Assembly: GCF_017939615.1 (NCBI RefSeq)
Contig: NZ_JAGKSR010000001.1
Coordinates: 1,860,001-1,924,000, forward strand
From: Microbacterium sp. BLY
GTDB taxonomy: Bacteria; Actinomycetota; Actinomycetes; Actinomycetales; Microbacteriaceae
Length of the DNA: 64,000 bases
Direction of reading: 5' to 3'
The notes beneath the pieces are model-generated. The model had not been told where the DNA came from, made no database searches, and saw only the letters and a list, made by a program, of their open reading frames with translations. Below are positions 41,998-50,482 of this stretch, piece after piece. Numbering within the stretch: the stretch's first letter is position 1; every line of letters starts with the position of its first letter. The position numbers and the translations under genes were made by a program.

Positions 41998-42297
41998 TCA
42001 GGCGACCTGAGGGAGCACGGCGAAGGACACGGAGCCCTCGTCGTCCACGCCCGCGTCGAGGATCTTGTCGTCGAGCGCGGAGGCAGCGGCTTCGTCGAGG
42101 AACAGGCGGGTGCCGGAGAACTCGACGACCTGATCGGCGGGCTCCGGGTCGGCGGTCACGGCGACGGCGAGCCGGGCCGCGCCCGAGTCGTCCTGCGCCT
42201 CGGCGGTGTGGATGCGCAGCCCGGCGGCCGGCGCGTCGTTCTGCCGACTCACGAGGGTCGACACGATGGCGGTGGCGTTGTCGGTGAGGGTGAGCAC
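41998..42297 (-). CDS. HesB/IscA-like protein without cysteines
   Basis: The 99-aa protein has the HesB/IscA fold pattern: MLTLTDNATAIVSTLVSRQ, then GLRIHTAEAQDDSGAARLAV and FLDEAAASALDDKILDA. The three cysteines that bind Fe-S in IscA/ErpA are all absent, and the protein contains no cysteine at all. It cannot act as a classical A-type carrier. A structural or regulatory role is possible. AAGGAG lies 6 nt before the GTG start. Confidence 0.75.
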   Translation of the reverse strand: MLTLTDNATAIVSTLVSRQNDAPAAGLRIHTAEAQDDSGAARLAVAVTADPEPADQVVEFSGTRLFLDEAAASALDDKILDAGVDDEGSVSFAVLPQVA

Positions 42298-42375
42298 GGG
42301 CTCTCCTTTCCGGTTGGGGCATGACGCGGTCGCGACATGTCCGGGCTACGATTCCTCATCGTCCGGATCCCCTCG

Positions 42376-42397
42376 ACCCCCTTGCGCGGTCGGGGGT
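42376..42397 (-). terminator. Weak terminator downstream of the GNAT gene
   Basis: ACCCCC (42376-42381) pairs with GGGGGT (42392-42397) across a 10-nt loop, just past the stop of the minus-strand GNAT gene. Confidence 0.35.
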
Positions 42398-42404
42398 GCT
42401 GCCC

Positions 42405-42893
42405 TTAACCTCGCAGTCGCTTGCGGAGGAACACCTGAGCGGTGCCGTCGCCCTGCGGCACCCGCTCGCGCTCCTCGTAGCCGCACGACTCGTACAGCCG
42501 GATGTTCGCCTCGCTCAGGCTGCCGGTGAAGAGCTCGGCTTCTCGGGCATCACTGGCCTGCTCGGCGGCCTCGAGGAGCTTGCGGCCGATGCCCTCGCCC
42601 TGCATGTCCGGCGCGATGGCGATCCGGCCGATCAGGAGCAGGTCGCCGTCCTCGACGAACCGGATGGCACCGACCAGGCGGCCGTCCACGCGTGCGCCGA
42701 GACCCCGTTCGGAGGTCAGCTCGGCCTCCATCTCGGTGAGCGTCTGCGTCAGCGGAGGCATGTCGACACTGCCGTAGATCGCCGCCTCGGAGACGAAGGC
42801 GGCACGCTGGATCGTCAGCACCTCGCCCGCATCCGCCGCGGTGAGAGGGGCGATGACCACCTCGGGACGATCCTCCTGTGCTGCTGCCGACAC
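42405..42893 (-). CDS. GNAT family N-acetyltransferase
   Basis: The 162-aa protein has a single acetyltransferase domain. IGRIAIAPDMQGEGIGRKLL holds the acetyl-CoA-binding Q-x-x-G-x-G/A loop, followed by LFTGSLSEANIRLYESCGYE, a typical fourth motif. It starts at GTG 42893 (VSAAAQEDRPEV). The substrate is unknown. Confidence 0.88.
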   Translation of the reverse strand: MSAAAQEDRPEVVIAPLTAADAGEVLTIQRAAFVSEAAIYGSVDMPPLTQTLTEMEAELTSERGLGARVDGRLVGAIRFVEDGDLLLIGRIAIAPDMQGEGIGRKLLEAAEQASDAREAELFTGSLSEANIRLYESCGYEERERVPQGDGTAQVFLRKRLRG

Positions 42894-43012
42894 TGTTCCG
42901 CCTCTCTCGATGAGCCTGTTGCCCCCCTCACGTTCGGGGGTGGGGCGGGCGGGTGTCAACCCCCTCGAACCGCGCGCCTGCGCCGGTTACCGTGACGGCA
43001 GGAGGTCACACC

Positions 43013-43573
43013 ATGGCAGACACGAAGACCAAGAAGTCCGGCAGCTCCAGCAGCAAGAACGCGACGGCGAAGGCGGGAGTCAAGACCACGCGTCAGCAGA
43101 ACGCGGAGAAGGGGTTCACGGCATCCCCGACCCTCGCGGCGAACCTGCAGGCCGTCCTCGTCGATCTCCTGGAGCTCTCGTTGCAGGGCAAGCAGGCGCA
43201 CTGGAACGTCGTCGGACGCAACTTCCGCGACACGCACCGTCAGCTCGACGAGATCATTGAGGACGCCCGCACGTTCAGTGACACCATCGCGGAGCGGATG
43301 CGTGCCCTGCACGCCGTGCCCGACGGGCGCAGCGCGACGATCGCGAAGACGACCACGCTGCCCGAGTTCCCGACCGGCGAGGTGTCCACGACGGAGACCA
43401 TCGACCTGGTCACGGCGCGCCTCGAGGCGGCTGTCGCCACGATGCGTGATGTGCACGACGCCGTCGACGAGGAGGACCCGACGTCCGCCGATCTGCTGCA
43501 CGCCGTCATCGAGCGGCTCGAGCAGTTCGCCTGGATGGTGAGCGCGGAAAACCGCAGCCCCGCCGGCCGCTGA
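43013..43573 (+). CDS. dps: Dps-family DNA-binding ferritin
   Basis: This 186-aa protein has a Lys/Ser-rich N-terminal tail (about 1-30, KTKKSGSSSSKNATAKAG in part), as in Dps proteins that bind DNA directly. A ferritin-like four-helix bundle follows. The inter-subunit ferroxidase residues are in GKQAHWNVVGRNFRDTHRQL and DEIIEDARTFSDTIAERM. It stores iron and protects DNA from peroxide. AGGAGG lies 7 nt before the ATG, with a TACCGT -10 at about 42988-42993. Confidence 0.93.
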   Translation: MADTKTKKSGSSSSKNATAKAGVKTTRQQNAEKGFTASPTLAANLQAVLVDLLELSLQGKQAHWNVVGRNFRDTHRQLDEIIEDARTFSDTIAERMRALHAVPDGRSATIAKTTTLPEFPTGEVSTTETIDLVTARLEAAVATMRDVHDAVDEEDPTSADLLHAVIERLEQFAWMVSAENRSPAGR

Positions 43574-43595
43574 CCGGCACGATGTCCGACCGCCG

Positions 43596-44150
43596 TCACC
43601 GTCGCGTCCGCGCCGGGGGCGGCGGTTCGTCGTCTGCGGCAGCGCGCAACCGGGCGCGGCGCAGCAGACCGGGCAGCGCCATCCACAGCCCCACCACGAG
43701 CAGCATCGAGGCGATGAGCGCGACGACCCCGGCGGTGCGGCTCACCGTGAAGTCGACGATGAGGGTCGTGACGCCGATCGTGAGTGCACCGATCACGAAC
43801 AGGTCGATCTTGACGAGGCGCGCGGCGGTCCGGACGAGCTCCGGCTTCAGCCGGCTGCCGAATAGAGCGCGATGGATGCCGACGGGGGCGAGGGCGAGGA
43901 TGGTGGCGATCGCCGCGAGCGCGACGAGCACGACGTACAGGTCGCGCTGGAATTCGTCCATGTCGGTGAAGCGCGGCTGGAACGCCACGGCGAGGAGGAA
44001 GCCGGTGAGGATCTGCGTGCCGGTCTGCATCACCCGCAGCTCCTGCAGCAGCTCTTCCCAGTTGCGATCCGCGCGTTCGTTCGGGGTCTCGTCGCGGCCG
44101 TCGGCGCGGTCGTCATGCTCCTCGGCGCCACGGCGGCGTTCTGCTGTCAT
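43596..44150 (-). CDS. DUF6328 family membrane protein
   Basis: The 184-aa protein has a charged N-terminus and the family motif ELLQELRVMQTGTQILTGFL at about 33-52. Four predicted helices follow (including YVVLVALAAIATILAL and LFVIGALTIGVTTLIVDF), then a Pro/Arg-rich tail. Function is unknown. It converges on the end of dps. Confidence 0.75.
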   Translation of the reverse strand: MTAERRRGAEEHDDRADGRDETPNERADRNWEELLQELRVMQTGTQILTGFLLAVAFQPRFTDMDEFQRDLYVVLVALAAIATILALAPVGIHRALFGSRLKPELVRTAARLVKIDLFVIGALTIGVTTLIVDFTVSRTAGVVALIASMLLVVGLWMALPGLLRRARLRAAADDEPPPPARTRR

Positions 44151-44231
44151 GGCGATAGTCTCGTGGGCACGATCCGCCGATGTCCAGGACCTTGCACGGT
44201 CTGCCCGACACGTGTCGCGAAAGGACCCGAG

Positions 44232-44441
44232 ATGACGCTTCCTCCCATCGACGAATGGTGGCCCGAACTCTCCGACGACGCACGACGTGCCGTTGCGGGG
44301 AGCGCATCAGGGCATCTCGATGAGGACGTGCGCGAGGAGATCCGCGAGATCACGGGCGCCGTGGTCGGGATGATCGAGTCTCTGCCGGACGACGACCTCG
44401 CGTATGCCCGCGCCCACGCCTCTGCACCCGAGGAGGACTGA
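44232..44441 (+). CDS. 69-aa acidic protein, hypothetical
   Basis: MTLPPIDEWWPELSDDARRA begins a short acidic, probably helical protein (EDVREEIREITGAVVGMIES). AAAGGA lies 7 nt before the ATG. No family is recognised. It converges on the acyltransferase gene. Confidence 0.6.
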   Translation: MTLPPIDEWWPELSDDARRAVAGSASGHLDEDVREEIREITGAVVGMIESLPDDDLAYARAHASAPEED

Positions 44442-44448
44442 GGAGCCG

Positions 44449-45024
44449 TCAGGCCTCCGCGGTCTCCTCGCGCAGCCGCGGCTCGGTGCGACGTTCGGGG
44501 CGCACGCCGTGCTTGTCGGCGTAGAACGACCGGATCCGGTCCATGTCCGCCGCGACGTCACCGGTGAGGTCGATCGTCGGCCCGAGACCGGTGGTCATGG
44601 TCTTCCGGTCCACGAACCCGAGGGTGACCGGCATGCCGGTGGCGCGGGCGATCCGGTAGAAGCCGCTCTTCCAGTACTCGTTGCCGCCCCGTGTACCGTC
44701 GGGCGTGACGACGAGTCCGAAGACCGTCCCAGCGTGCACCTGGTCGACGACCTCGCCGACCACCCGCGCCGGGTCCGAGCGATCCACGGGGATCCCGCCG
44801 AGACCGCGCATGATCGGCCCGCGCCACCCGCGGAACAGGCTCTTCTTACCCAGCCAGTGGACGTCGATGCCGAGACGCCAGGCGATGGCCAGCATGAGGA
44901 CGAAGTCCCAGTTCGAGGTGTGGGGTGCGCCGATCAGGACGGTCGGTCGCGTGGGGGCGGCGTCGGCGACGAGCCTCCATCGGCTGACGGCCCAGTACAC
45001 GCGGGCGAGGGATCGTCGGAACAT
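44449..45024 (-). CDS. PlsC-like 1-acyl-sn-glycerol-3-phosphate acyltransferase family protein
   Basis: The 191-aa protein has the HX4D catalytic motif in GAPHTSNWDFVLM (about 32-44), and LGKKSLFRGWRGPIMRGLGG. VTPDGTRGGNEYWKSGF takes the place of the usual EGTR block. The short form with PDGTR is common in bacterial acyltransferases of unknown acceptor. TAATCT lies 6 nt before the ATG at 45024. Confidence 0.85.
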   Translation of the reverse strand: MFRRSLARVYWAVSRWRLVADAAPTRPTVLIGAPHTSNWDFVLMLAIAWRLGIDVHWLGKKSLFRGWRGPIMRGLGGIPVDRSDPARVVGEVVDQVHAGTVFGLVVTPDGTRGGNEYWKSGFYRIARATGMPVTLGFVDRKTMTTGLGPTIDLTGDVAADMDRIRSFYADKHGVRPERRTEPRLREETAEA

Positions 45025-45030
45025 CCCTCC

Positions 45031-45036
45031 AGATTA
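45031..45036 (-). promoter_or_regulatory. -10 element TAATCT, leaderless promoter of the acyltransferase gene
   Basis: On the minus strand TAATCT is followed by 6 nt (ggaggg) and the ATG at 45024. The ggaggg touches the start codon and cannot serve as a ribosome binding site. Confidence 0.5.
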
Positions 45037-45046
45037 TGGGGCGCGG

Positions 45047-45637
45047 CTATCGATCCCCTGTCGGCGACGACGCGGCGCGCGTCAGGGCGGCCCCGAGGGC
45101 GGGGTCGAGCCCGGGCACGCTCTCGACGGGCACCGCGAGGGAGAGCAGCGCCCGGCTGAAATGGTTGCGCGCGGCCGCCGCCAGGGCGATGTCGACGATC
45201 TGCCGGTCGGTGAACCCCGCGTCCCGCAGTTCCTGCGTGTCCGCGTCGGTCATCGCGGCCGGGTCGGTCGACAGACGTGTCGCGAAGCGGATCACCGCCT
45301 GCTCCGAGGCGGTGAAGGCGGCGTCGTCCCCGTCCGCGAACGCCGCGAGCCCCGCCTCGTCGACGACGCCCGCGCGCAGGGAGCGGCGTCCGTGCGCGAG
45401 GAGGCAGTGCGCGGAGCCGATGGCACGCGCCGCGCCCAGCGTCGCGGCCTCATAGACCCGCACGCCGATGGACGGCACGATCGCGTGGATCAGCGCTTCG
45501 AAGGCGGCGTGAGCGTCCGGGTTCATGGCCATCGCCCGCGTGTGCGCGAAGACCATGCCGTCTTCGGCGAGGTCGCCGTCGTACATCGCGGCGACGTGAC
45601 CGGTGGCGGTCGCCGGCTCGGGGGGATGGATGATCAT
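45047..45637 (-). CDS. AhpD-like / carboxymuconolactone decarboxylase family protein
   Basis: The 196-aa all-helical protein of the CMD/AhpD superfamily has its core at about 55-150, with ARAIGSAHCLLAHGRRSL. Classical AhpD has CxxC there; here only one Cys followed by His remains. It probably is not a two-cysteine peroxidase partner. The C-terminal part (TDRQIVDIALAAAARNHFSR) is typical of longer members. gaggag lies 7 nt before the ATG at 45637. Confidence 0.8.
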   Translation of the reverse strand: MIIHPPEPATATGHVAAMYDGDLAEDGMVFAHTRAMAMNPDAHAAFEALIHAIVPSIGVRVYEAATLGAARAIGSAHCLLAHGRRSLRAGVVDEAGLAAFADGDDAAFTASEQAVIRFATRLSTDPAAMTDADTQELRDAGFTDRQIVDIALAAAARNHFSRALLSLAVPVESVPGLDPALGAALTRAASSPTGDR

Positions 45638-45756
45638 GGCCGCTCCTCGACTCCGGCCGGGCGCGCAGGAGGGGCGAGCGCCCGCCTCGCGGGGAACGAT
45701 ACGCCGCATCCGGGGCCGGCGGAAGGGCGACCGGAGCCGGACGCCCGCGGCAGGCG

Positions 45757-45762
45757 TACGAT
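45757..45762 (+). promoter_or_regulatory. -10 element TACGAT, leaderless promoter of the mini-protein gene
   Basis: TACGAT is followed by 6 nt (cgaggg) and the ATG at 45769. The match to the local leaderless rule is strong evidence that this short ORF is a gene. Confidence 0.55.
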
Positions 45763-45768
45763 CGAGGG

Positions 45769-45915
45769 ATGACCGATTCGAAGCAGGAGAACGCCGGGCA
45801 GGAAGCGCCGCTCGGGCTGCAGCCGCTGCCGGGAGCGATCGAGCTTCTGGACGGCGACGCCGTCGGCTACTGCAGCAACGGCGTCTGCCACATCCCCGCG
45901 CCGAAGACGCAGTGA
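45769..45915 (+). CDS. 48-aa mini-protein with a C-x5-C motif
   Basis: The N-terminal 30 residues are polar then hydrophobic (GLQPLPGAIELLDGDAVG). The C-terminus GYCSNGVCHIPAPKTQ carries two cysteines six residues apart, suited to a disulfide or metal site. There is no signal peptide, so it should be cytoplasmic. No family is recognised with certainty. It lies alone between a minus-strand AhpD-like gene and an MFS gene. Confidence 0.55.
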   Translation: MTDSKQENAGQEAPLGLQPLPGAIELLDGDAVGYCSNGVCHIPAPKTQ

Positions 45916-45945
45916 GCGGCAGACGCCGTCGGTGCTGACAGGCGG

Positions 45946-47421
45946 TCAGTGACCGCCGGGCGCTCCGTCGCCGATGTCGTCGGCGGGCTTGCGCACCAGC
46001 GGGCTGAGAGCCACCGCCGCCAGCGAGATGATCGCTGCGATGAGGAAGGCCGTCCGCGCCCCCGGTGCCCCGGCCACGGCGCGGGACAGACCCTCGTCTT
46101 CTCCCGCGTGCAGGATGGCGGAGTACGTGACGGTGAGCAGGGCGACCCCGGCCGCCCCGCCGACCTGCTGCAGCGTGTTCAGCACCGCGGAGCCGTGCGA
46201 GTACAGCGAGCGGTGCAAGGACCCCAGCGACGAGGAGAACAGCGGCGTGAAGGACATCGCCAGTCCGACCGACATGGCCGCCTGCACGATGATCAGCATC
46301 CACCACACCGTGTGCTCGCCGACCGTCGAGTAGAAGAACAGGGCAGCGGACACGAGGATCGTGCCCGGGATGAGCAGCGGACGGGTGCCCTTCGCGTCGT
46401 ACACGCGTCCCATGACCGGGCCGAGCAGGCCCATGAGCACCGAACCGGGAAGCAGGATGAGTCCCGATTCCAGGGCGGTGAGACCCGCGACGTTCTGCAG
46501 GTACTGCGGCAGCAGGGTCAGCGTGCCGAACATTGACAGGGCGAGGATGGTCATGATGATGACGGCGAGCGAGAAGTTCGCGGAGCGGAAGACCCGCAGG
46601 TCGAGCAGCGCGTCGTCGACCCGCTGCAGGACGAGCTGACGCCAGACGAACAGCGCGAGCGAGACCGCGCCGACGACCAGGGCGATGACGCCCGTCGTGC
46701 CCCCTGACCCGCCTTCGCCGCCGAACTGGCTGAGGCCGAAGACGATGCCGCCGAAGCCGAGCGCCGCGAGCGGGATGGACAGCACGTCCAGTGGAGCCTT
46801 GCGCGTCTCACCGAGGTTCGTCATCCACTTGGCGCCCATGGCGAGGGAGATCAGGGCGATGGGCAGCACGATCGCGAACAGCGCGCGCCAGTTGAACGCA
46901 TCGAGGACGGCGCCGGCGAGCGTCGGGCCGATGGCCGGGGCGAGCGAGATGACCAGGCCGACGCGGCCCATCATGCGGCCGCGGGACTGCGCGGGGACCA
47001 CGTTCATGATCGTCGTCATCAGCAGGGGCATCATGATGCCCGTGCCGGCCGCCTGGATCACGCGCCCGACCAGCAGCACGGAGAACCCAGGGGCGACGAG
47101 TGCGACGAGCGTGCCGAGCGAGAACGCCGTCATCGCGGCGATGAACACCTGCCGCGTCGTGAAGCGCTGCAGGATGAAGCCGGTGGTCGGGATGACCACC
47201 GCCATCGTGAGCATGAACGCGCTCGTGAGCCACTGCCCGAGCTCCGGCGGGATGCCGAGGTCGGTGTTCAGGTGCGGGATCGCGATGCCCATCGTCGTCT
47301 CGTTGAGGATGGCGACGAAGGCCGCGACGAGCAGCAGCCAGATGACCCGCATGTCCTTACGGGGGATCTCCCCGTTCGATGCGGGGGGCGTCGTGATGGA
47401 GCCGGTATCGACGGCAGACAT
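45946..47421 (-). CDS. MFS transporter, DHA2 (EmrB/QacA) drug-efflux type
   Basis: The 491-aa protein has 14 predicted helices. It shows the DHA2 pattern: an N-terminal FVAILNETTMGIAIPHLNTD, a motif-C-like LAPAIGPTLAGAVLD in helix 5, and LPQYLQNVAGLTALESGLIL later. It is a proton-driven exporter of lipophilic compounds. GGAGG lies 6 nt before ATG 47421, which is therefore preferred over the ATG six codons upstream. Confidence 0.9.
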   Translation of the reverse strand: MSAVDTGSITTPPASNGEIPRKDMRVIWLLLVAAFVAILNETTMGIAIPHLNTDLGIPPELGQWLTSAFMLTMAVVIPTTGFILQRFTTRQVFIAAMTAFSLGTLVALVAPGFSVLLVGRVIQAAGTGIMMPLLMTTIMNVVPAQSRGRMMGRVGLVISLAPAIGPTLAGAVLDAFNWRALFAIVLPIALISLAMGAKWMTNLGETRKAPLDVLSIPLAALGFGGIVFGLSQFGGEGGSGGTTGVIALVVGAVSLALFVWRQLVLQRVDDALLDLRVFRSANFSLAVIIMTILALSMFGTLTLLPQYLQNVAGLTALESGLILLPGSVLMGLLGPVMGRVYDAKGTRPLLIPGTILVSAALFFYSTVGEHTVWWMLIIVQAAMSVGLAMSFTPLFSSSLGSLHRSLYSHGSAVLNTLQQVGGAAGVALLTVTYSAILHAGEDEGLSRAVAGAPGARTAFLIAAIISLAAVALSPLVRKPADDIGDGAPGGH

Positions 47422-47572
47422 GGGCGGCCTCCAGGGCATCGGAAGAAAGAAGAGGGTGCGAGAGTTCGCGAGAGTCCTTCAGCGTAACGGGTCGGTCGGA
47501 CATTTCATTCCGATCCCTGCGATATATCTGCCGTGAGCGGAGGCGACGGCCCGCGGTGTCCGTCGTCGTGGG

Positions 47573-47578
47573 TACGCT
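47573..47578 (+). promoter_or_regulatory. -10 element TACGCT, leaderless promoter of the ABC exporter gene
   Basis: TACGCT is followed by 6 nt (ggcgcc) and the ATG at 47585. Confidence 0.6.
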
Positions 47579-47584
47579 GGCGCC

Positions 47585-49660
47585 ATGAGCATGGGCGGCA
47601 TGGGCGGAGGCCCGCGCGGAGGTTTCCGCGGCGTGGACGAGAGCGCCCAGCGCCGGCTCAACGCGGAGGCCCCGAAGATCGACGGGCTCGGCACCCGGGT
47701 GGTGGCGCTGTTCCGTCCCTACCGCTGGCGTATCCTGTTCACCGGCGTCCTCGTCGTCCTGGGAGCGGGCATCGCCGTCATCCCTCCCCTCCTCGTGCAG
47801 CGCATCTTCGACGACGCGCTGTTCCCCGTCGACGGGGGCGGCCCGCACCTGTCCCTCCTCGGCGTCCTCGTCGGGAGCATGGTCGGCTTGTTCCTCTTCT
47901 CCGCGGTGCTCGGCGTCGTCCAGACCTGGCTCACCGCGACGGTGGGCAACAGCGTCACCGGAGACCTCCGCGTCCGCCTGTTCGAGCACCTGCAGTCCAT
48001 GGAGCTGGGCTTCTTCACCCGCACCAAGACCGGCGTCATCCAGTCGCGGCTGCAGAACGACGTCGGCGGTGTCTCCGGCGTGCTGACGAACACCGTCACC
48101 AGCATCCTCGGCAACGCCGTGACGGTGATCGCCTCGCTCGTCGCGATGATCCTCATCGACTGGCGGCTCACGCTCATCGCCGTCGTGCTCATGCCGTTCC
48201 TCGTGCTCGTCCAGCGCCGGGTCGGTCAGGTGCGGGCCCGCATCGCGGGGGAGACCCAGGAGTCGCTGTCGGAGCTGACGTCCATCACCCAGGAGACGCT
48301 GAGCGTCTCCGGCGTGCTGCTGTCGAAGGCGTTCAACCGGCAGCGCACCGAATCCGCCCGCTACCAGGAGGAGAACCGCAATCAAGTGCGCCTCCAGGTA
48401 CGCCGGGCCATGAGCGGGCAGGGGTTCTTCGCGGTCGTCCAGGTCATCATGGCGAGCGTCCCCGCTGTCATCTACCTCGTCTCCGGCTATTTCATCGCGG
48501 GCGGCACGGGGGCGATCACCGCGGGCACGATCGTGGCATTCACGACGGTCCAGGCGCGACTGCTCATGCCGCTCATGGGACTCATGCGCGTCTCGCTCGA
48601 CCTGCAGACCTCCTCCGCGCTCTTCGCCCGCATCTTCGAGTACGTCGACCTCGTGCCCGAGATCACGGACGCGCCGGATGCGATCCCGGTGGCGCAGGCG
48701 CCCGGGCCGCGCGGGAGGATCGAGTTCCGCGACGTCGTCTTCCGCTATCCGGACGCCGCCGCCGACTCGCGCCCGACGCTGCACGGTGTCTCGTTCGTGG
48801 CCGAGCCGGGGCAGCACGTCGCCTTCGTGGGGCCGTCGGGGGCGGGCAAGACGACGATCCTCTATCTCGCCCCGCGGCTGTACGAGGCGAAGGGCGGTGC
48901 GGTGCTGTTCGCCGGCGCCGACGTGCGCGCACTCACGCAGGAGTCGATCATCGACGACGTGGGCATCGTCTCCCAGGAGACCTACCTGTTCCACGCGACG
49001 ATCCGGGAGAACCTCCGCTACGCCAAGCCGGACGCGACCGACGACGAACTGGTCGCCGCCTGCACCGCCGCCAACATCCACCACATCATCGCCGGATTCG
49101 AGAACGGGTACGACACCGTCGTGGGCGAGCGCGGCTACCGCCTCTCCGGCGGAGAGAAGCAGCGGATCGCGATCGCCCGTGTGCTGCTCAAGGATCCGCC
49201 CGTCCTCCTGCTGGACGAGGCCACCTCCGCGCTGGACACCGTGTCCGAGCGTGTGGTGCAGGAGGCCCTCGACGAAGCGGCGAAGGGGCGCACGACCCTC
49301 TCGATCGCGCACCGGCTCTCGACGGTCATGGGCGCGGACGTCATCCACGTGCTGGAGGCCGGGCGCATCGTGGAGTCCGGCACGCACGCGGAGCTGCTCG
49401 CGCAGGGCGGCCTCTACGCCGAGCTCGCGGCGCAGCAGATCGCCGCGTCGCGGGTGCTGGACGCCGAGCGCGAGGCGGAGATCGACGCGGAGAGGGAACT
49501 GGCGGCGGAAGGCGGCCTCGAGGCCGGTCTCGCGCCCCGACGGGCGGATCGTGAACCGGAGGACTCCGCCGCCGCCGATGCCGTCGTCGCGCTGACCACC
49601 GGCGTGCCGCTCCCGACGCAGTCGGACGCCGACTCCCGCCCCCGACCGAGCGAGGTCTGA
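47585..49660 (+). CDS. ABC exporter, fused membrane and ATPase domains
   Basis: The 691-aa half-transporter has a Gly/Arg-rich N-terminus, six helices (about 45-350) and a nucleotide-binding domain (about 375-615). Visible are Walker A FVGPSGAGKTTI, Q-loop VSQETYLFHATIREN, signature YRLSGGEKQRIAI, Walker B VLLLDEATSALD and H-loop SIAHRLSTV. It acts as a homodimer or with an unseen partner, and the substrate (lipid, drug or peptide) is unknown. The acidic C-terminal extension of about 70 residues is not part of the domain. Confidence 0.92.
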   Translation: MSMGGMGGGPRGGFRGVDESAQRRLNAEAPKIDGLGTRVVALFRPYRWRILFTGVLVVLGAGIAVIPPLLVQRIFDDALFPVDGGGPHLSLLGVLVGSMVGLFLFSAVLGVVQTWLTATVGNSVTGDLRVRLFEHLQSMELGFFTRTKTGVIQSRLQNDVGGVSGVLTNTVTSILGNAVTVIASLVAMILIDWRLTLIAVVLMPFLVLVQRRVGQVRARIAGETQESLSELTSITQETLSVSGVLLSKAFNRQRTESARYQEENRNQVRLQVRRAMSGQGFFAVVQVIMASVPAVIYLVSGYFIAGGTGAITAGTIVAFTTVQARLLMPLMGLMRVSLDLQTSSALFARIFEYVDLVPEITDAPDAIPVAQAPGPRGRIEFRDVVFRYPDAAADSRPTLHGVSFVAEPGQHVAFVGPSGAGKTTILYLAPRLYEAKGGAVLFAGADVRALTQESIIDDVGIVSQETYLFHATIRENLRYAKPDATDDELVAACTAANIHHIIAGFENGYDTVVGERGYRLSGGEKQRIAIARVLLKDPPVLLLDEATSALDTVSERVVQEALDEAAKGRTTLSIAHRLSTVMGADVIHVLEAGRIVESGTHAELLAQGGLYAELAAQQIAASRVLDAEREAEIDAERELAAEGGLEAGLAPRRADREPEDSAAADAVVALTTGVPLPTQSDADSRPRPSEV

Positions 49661-49683
49661 GAGCCGGGCGGCGCCGGAGTGCG

Positions 49684-50457
49684 TCAGTGCACGGAGAGGC
49701 CGCCGTCGACGAACAGCGACTGACCGGTGACGTACGCCGAACCGGGGCCGGCGAGGAACACCGCGGCGGCCGCGAAGTCCTCCGGGAGTCCGTTGCGTCC
49801 GATCATCGTCCGCGCCGCGAGCGCGTTGATCGCCCCGGGGTCCTCCTGCAGCCGCGCGTTCAACGGCGTCAGCACGAATCCGGGGACGAGCGTGTTGCTC
49901 GTCACCCCGGTGCCGCCCCACGCTTCCGCCTCCGAGCGCATGAGCGATTCGACCGCACCCTTGGAGGCGCCGTACACCCCGCTGCCCACGAACGCCCGGT
50001 GGGCCTGCTGCGAGCTGATGTGGATGAGCCGCCCGTACCCGCGCGCCGCCATGCCCTGCGCCCAGTGCTGACCGAGGAGGAAGGGGGCGAGCGCGTTGAC
50101 CGTCATCGTCGCGTCCCAGTCCGCCTCGGTGATCTCGGCGAACGGCGGACGGATGTTGATGCCGGCCGAGTGGACGACGATGTCGGGTTCGCCGAACGGT
50201 ACCGCTGCCTCCTCTGCGACGGCGTGGATGCCCTCTCGGGATCCCAGGTCGCCGACCACCCCCGCGGCACGGCAGCCGTGGGCGCGCAGCTGCTCGACGG
50301 TCGCGGCGATGCGCTCCTCGCCGCGGGCGACGACGACCGTGGCCGCGCCCGCGCGGGCGAGCGCGGTCGCGATGCCCTGCCCGATGCCGGAGCTTCCGCC
50401 GGTCACGACCGCGGTGCGGCCGTCGAGGGAGAAGAGGGAGCGGAGGTACGCGGTCAT
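49684..50457 (-). CDS. Short-chain dehydrogenase/reductase
   Basis: This 257-aa classical SDR binds NAD(P) at TGGSSGIGQGIATAL (about 19-33). The catalytic Ser-Tyr-Lys is in HISSQQAHRAFVGSGVYGAS followed by KGA. The usual VFLAGPGSAYVTGQSLFVDG end is present. It is in the gluconate 5-dehydrogenase/FabG-like group, and the substrate is unknown. Its ATG lies 26 nt after the glycosyltransferase stop. Confidence 0.9.
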   Translation of the reverse strand: MTAYLRSLFSLDGRTAVVTGGSSGIGQGIATALARAGAATVVVARGEERIAATVEQLRAHGCRAAGVVGDLGSREGIHAVAEEAAVPFGEPDIVVHSAGINIRPPFAEITEADWDATMTVNALAPFLLGQHWAQGMAARGYGRLIHISSQQAHRAFVGSGVYGASKGAVESLMRSEAEAWGGTGVTSNTLVPGFVLTPLNARLQEDPGAINALAARTMIGRNGLPEDFAAAAVFLAGPGSAYVTGQSLFVDGGLSVH

Positions 50458-50482
50458 GTCGTCGGAGTCCTTCGGGTGGGCC

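Noticed and set aside
42918-42940. Hairpin CCCCC...GGGGG before dps as a terminator
   Set aside because: It lies upstream of both divergent genes (GNAT and dps), so it terminates neither; probably a chance GC pairing.
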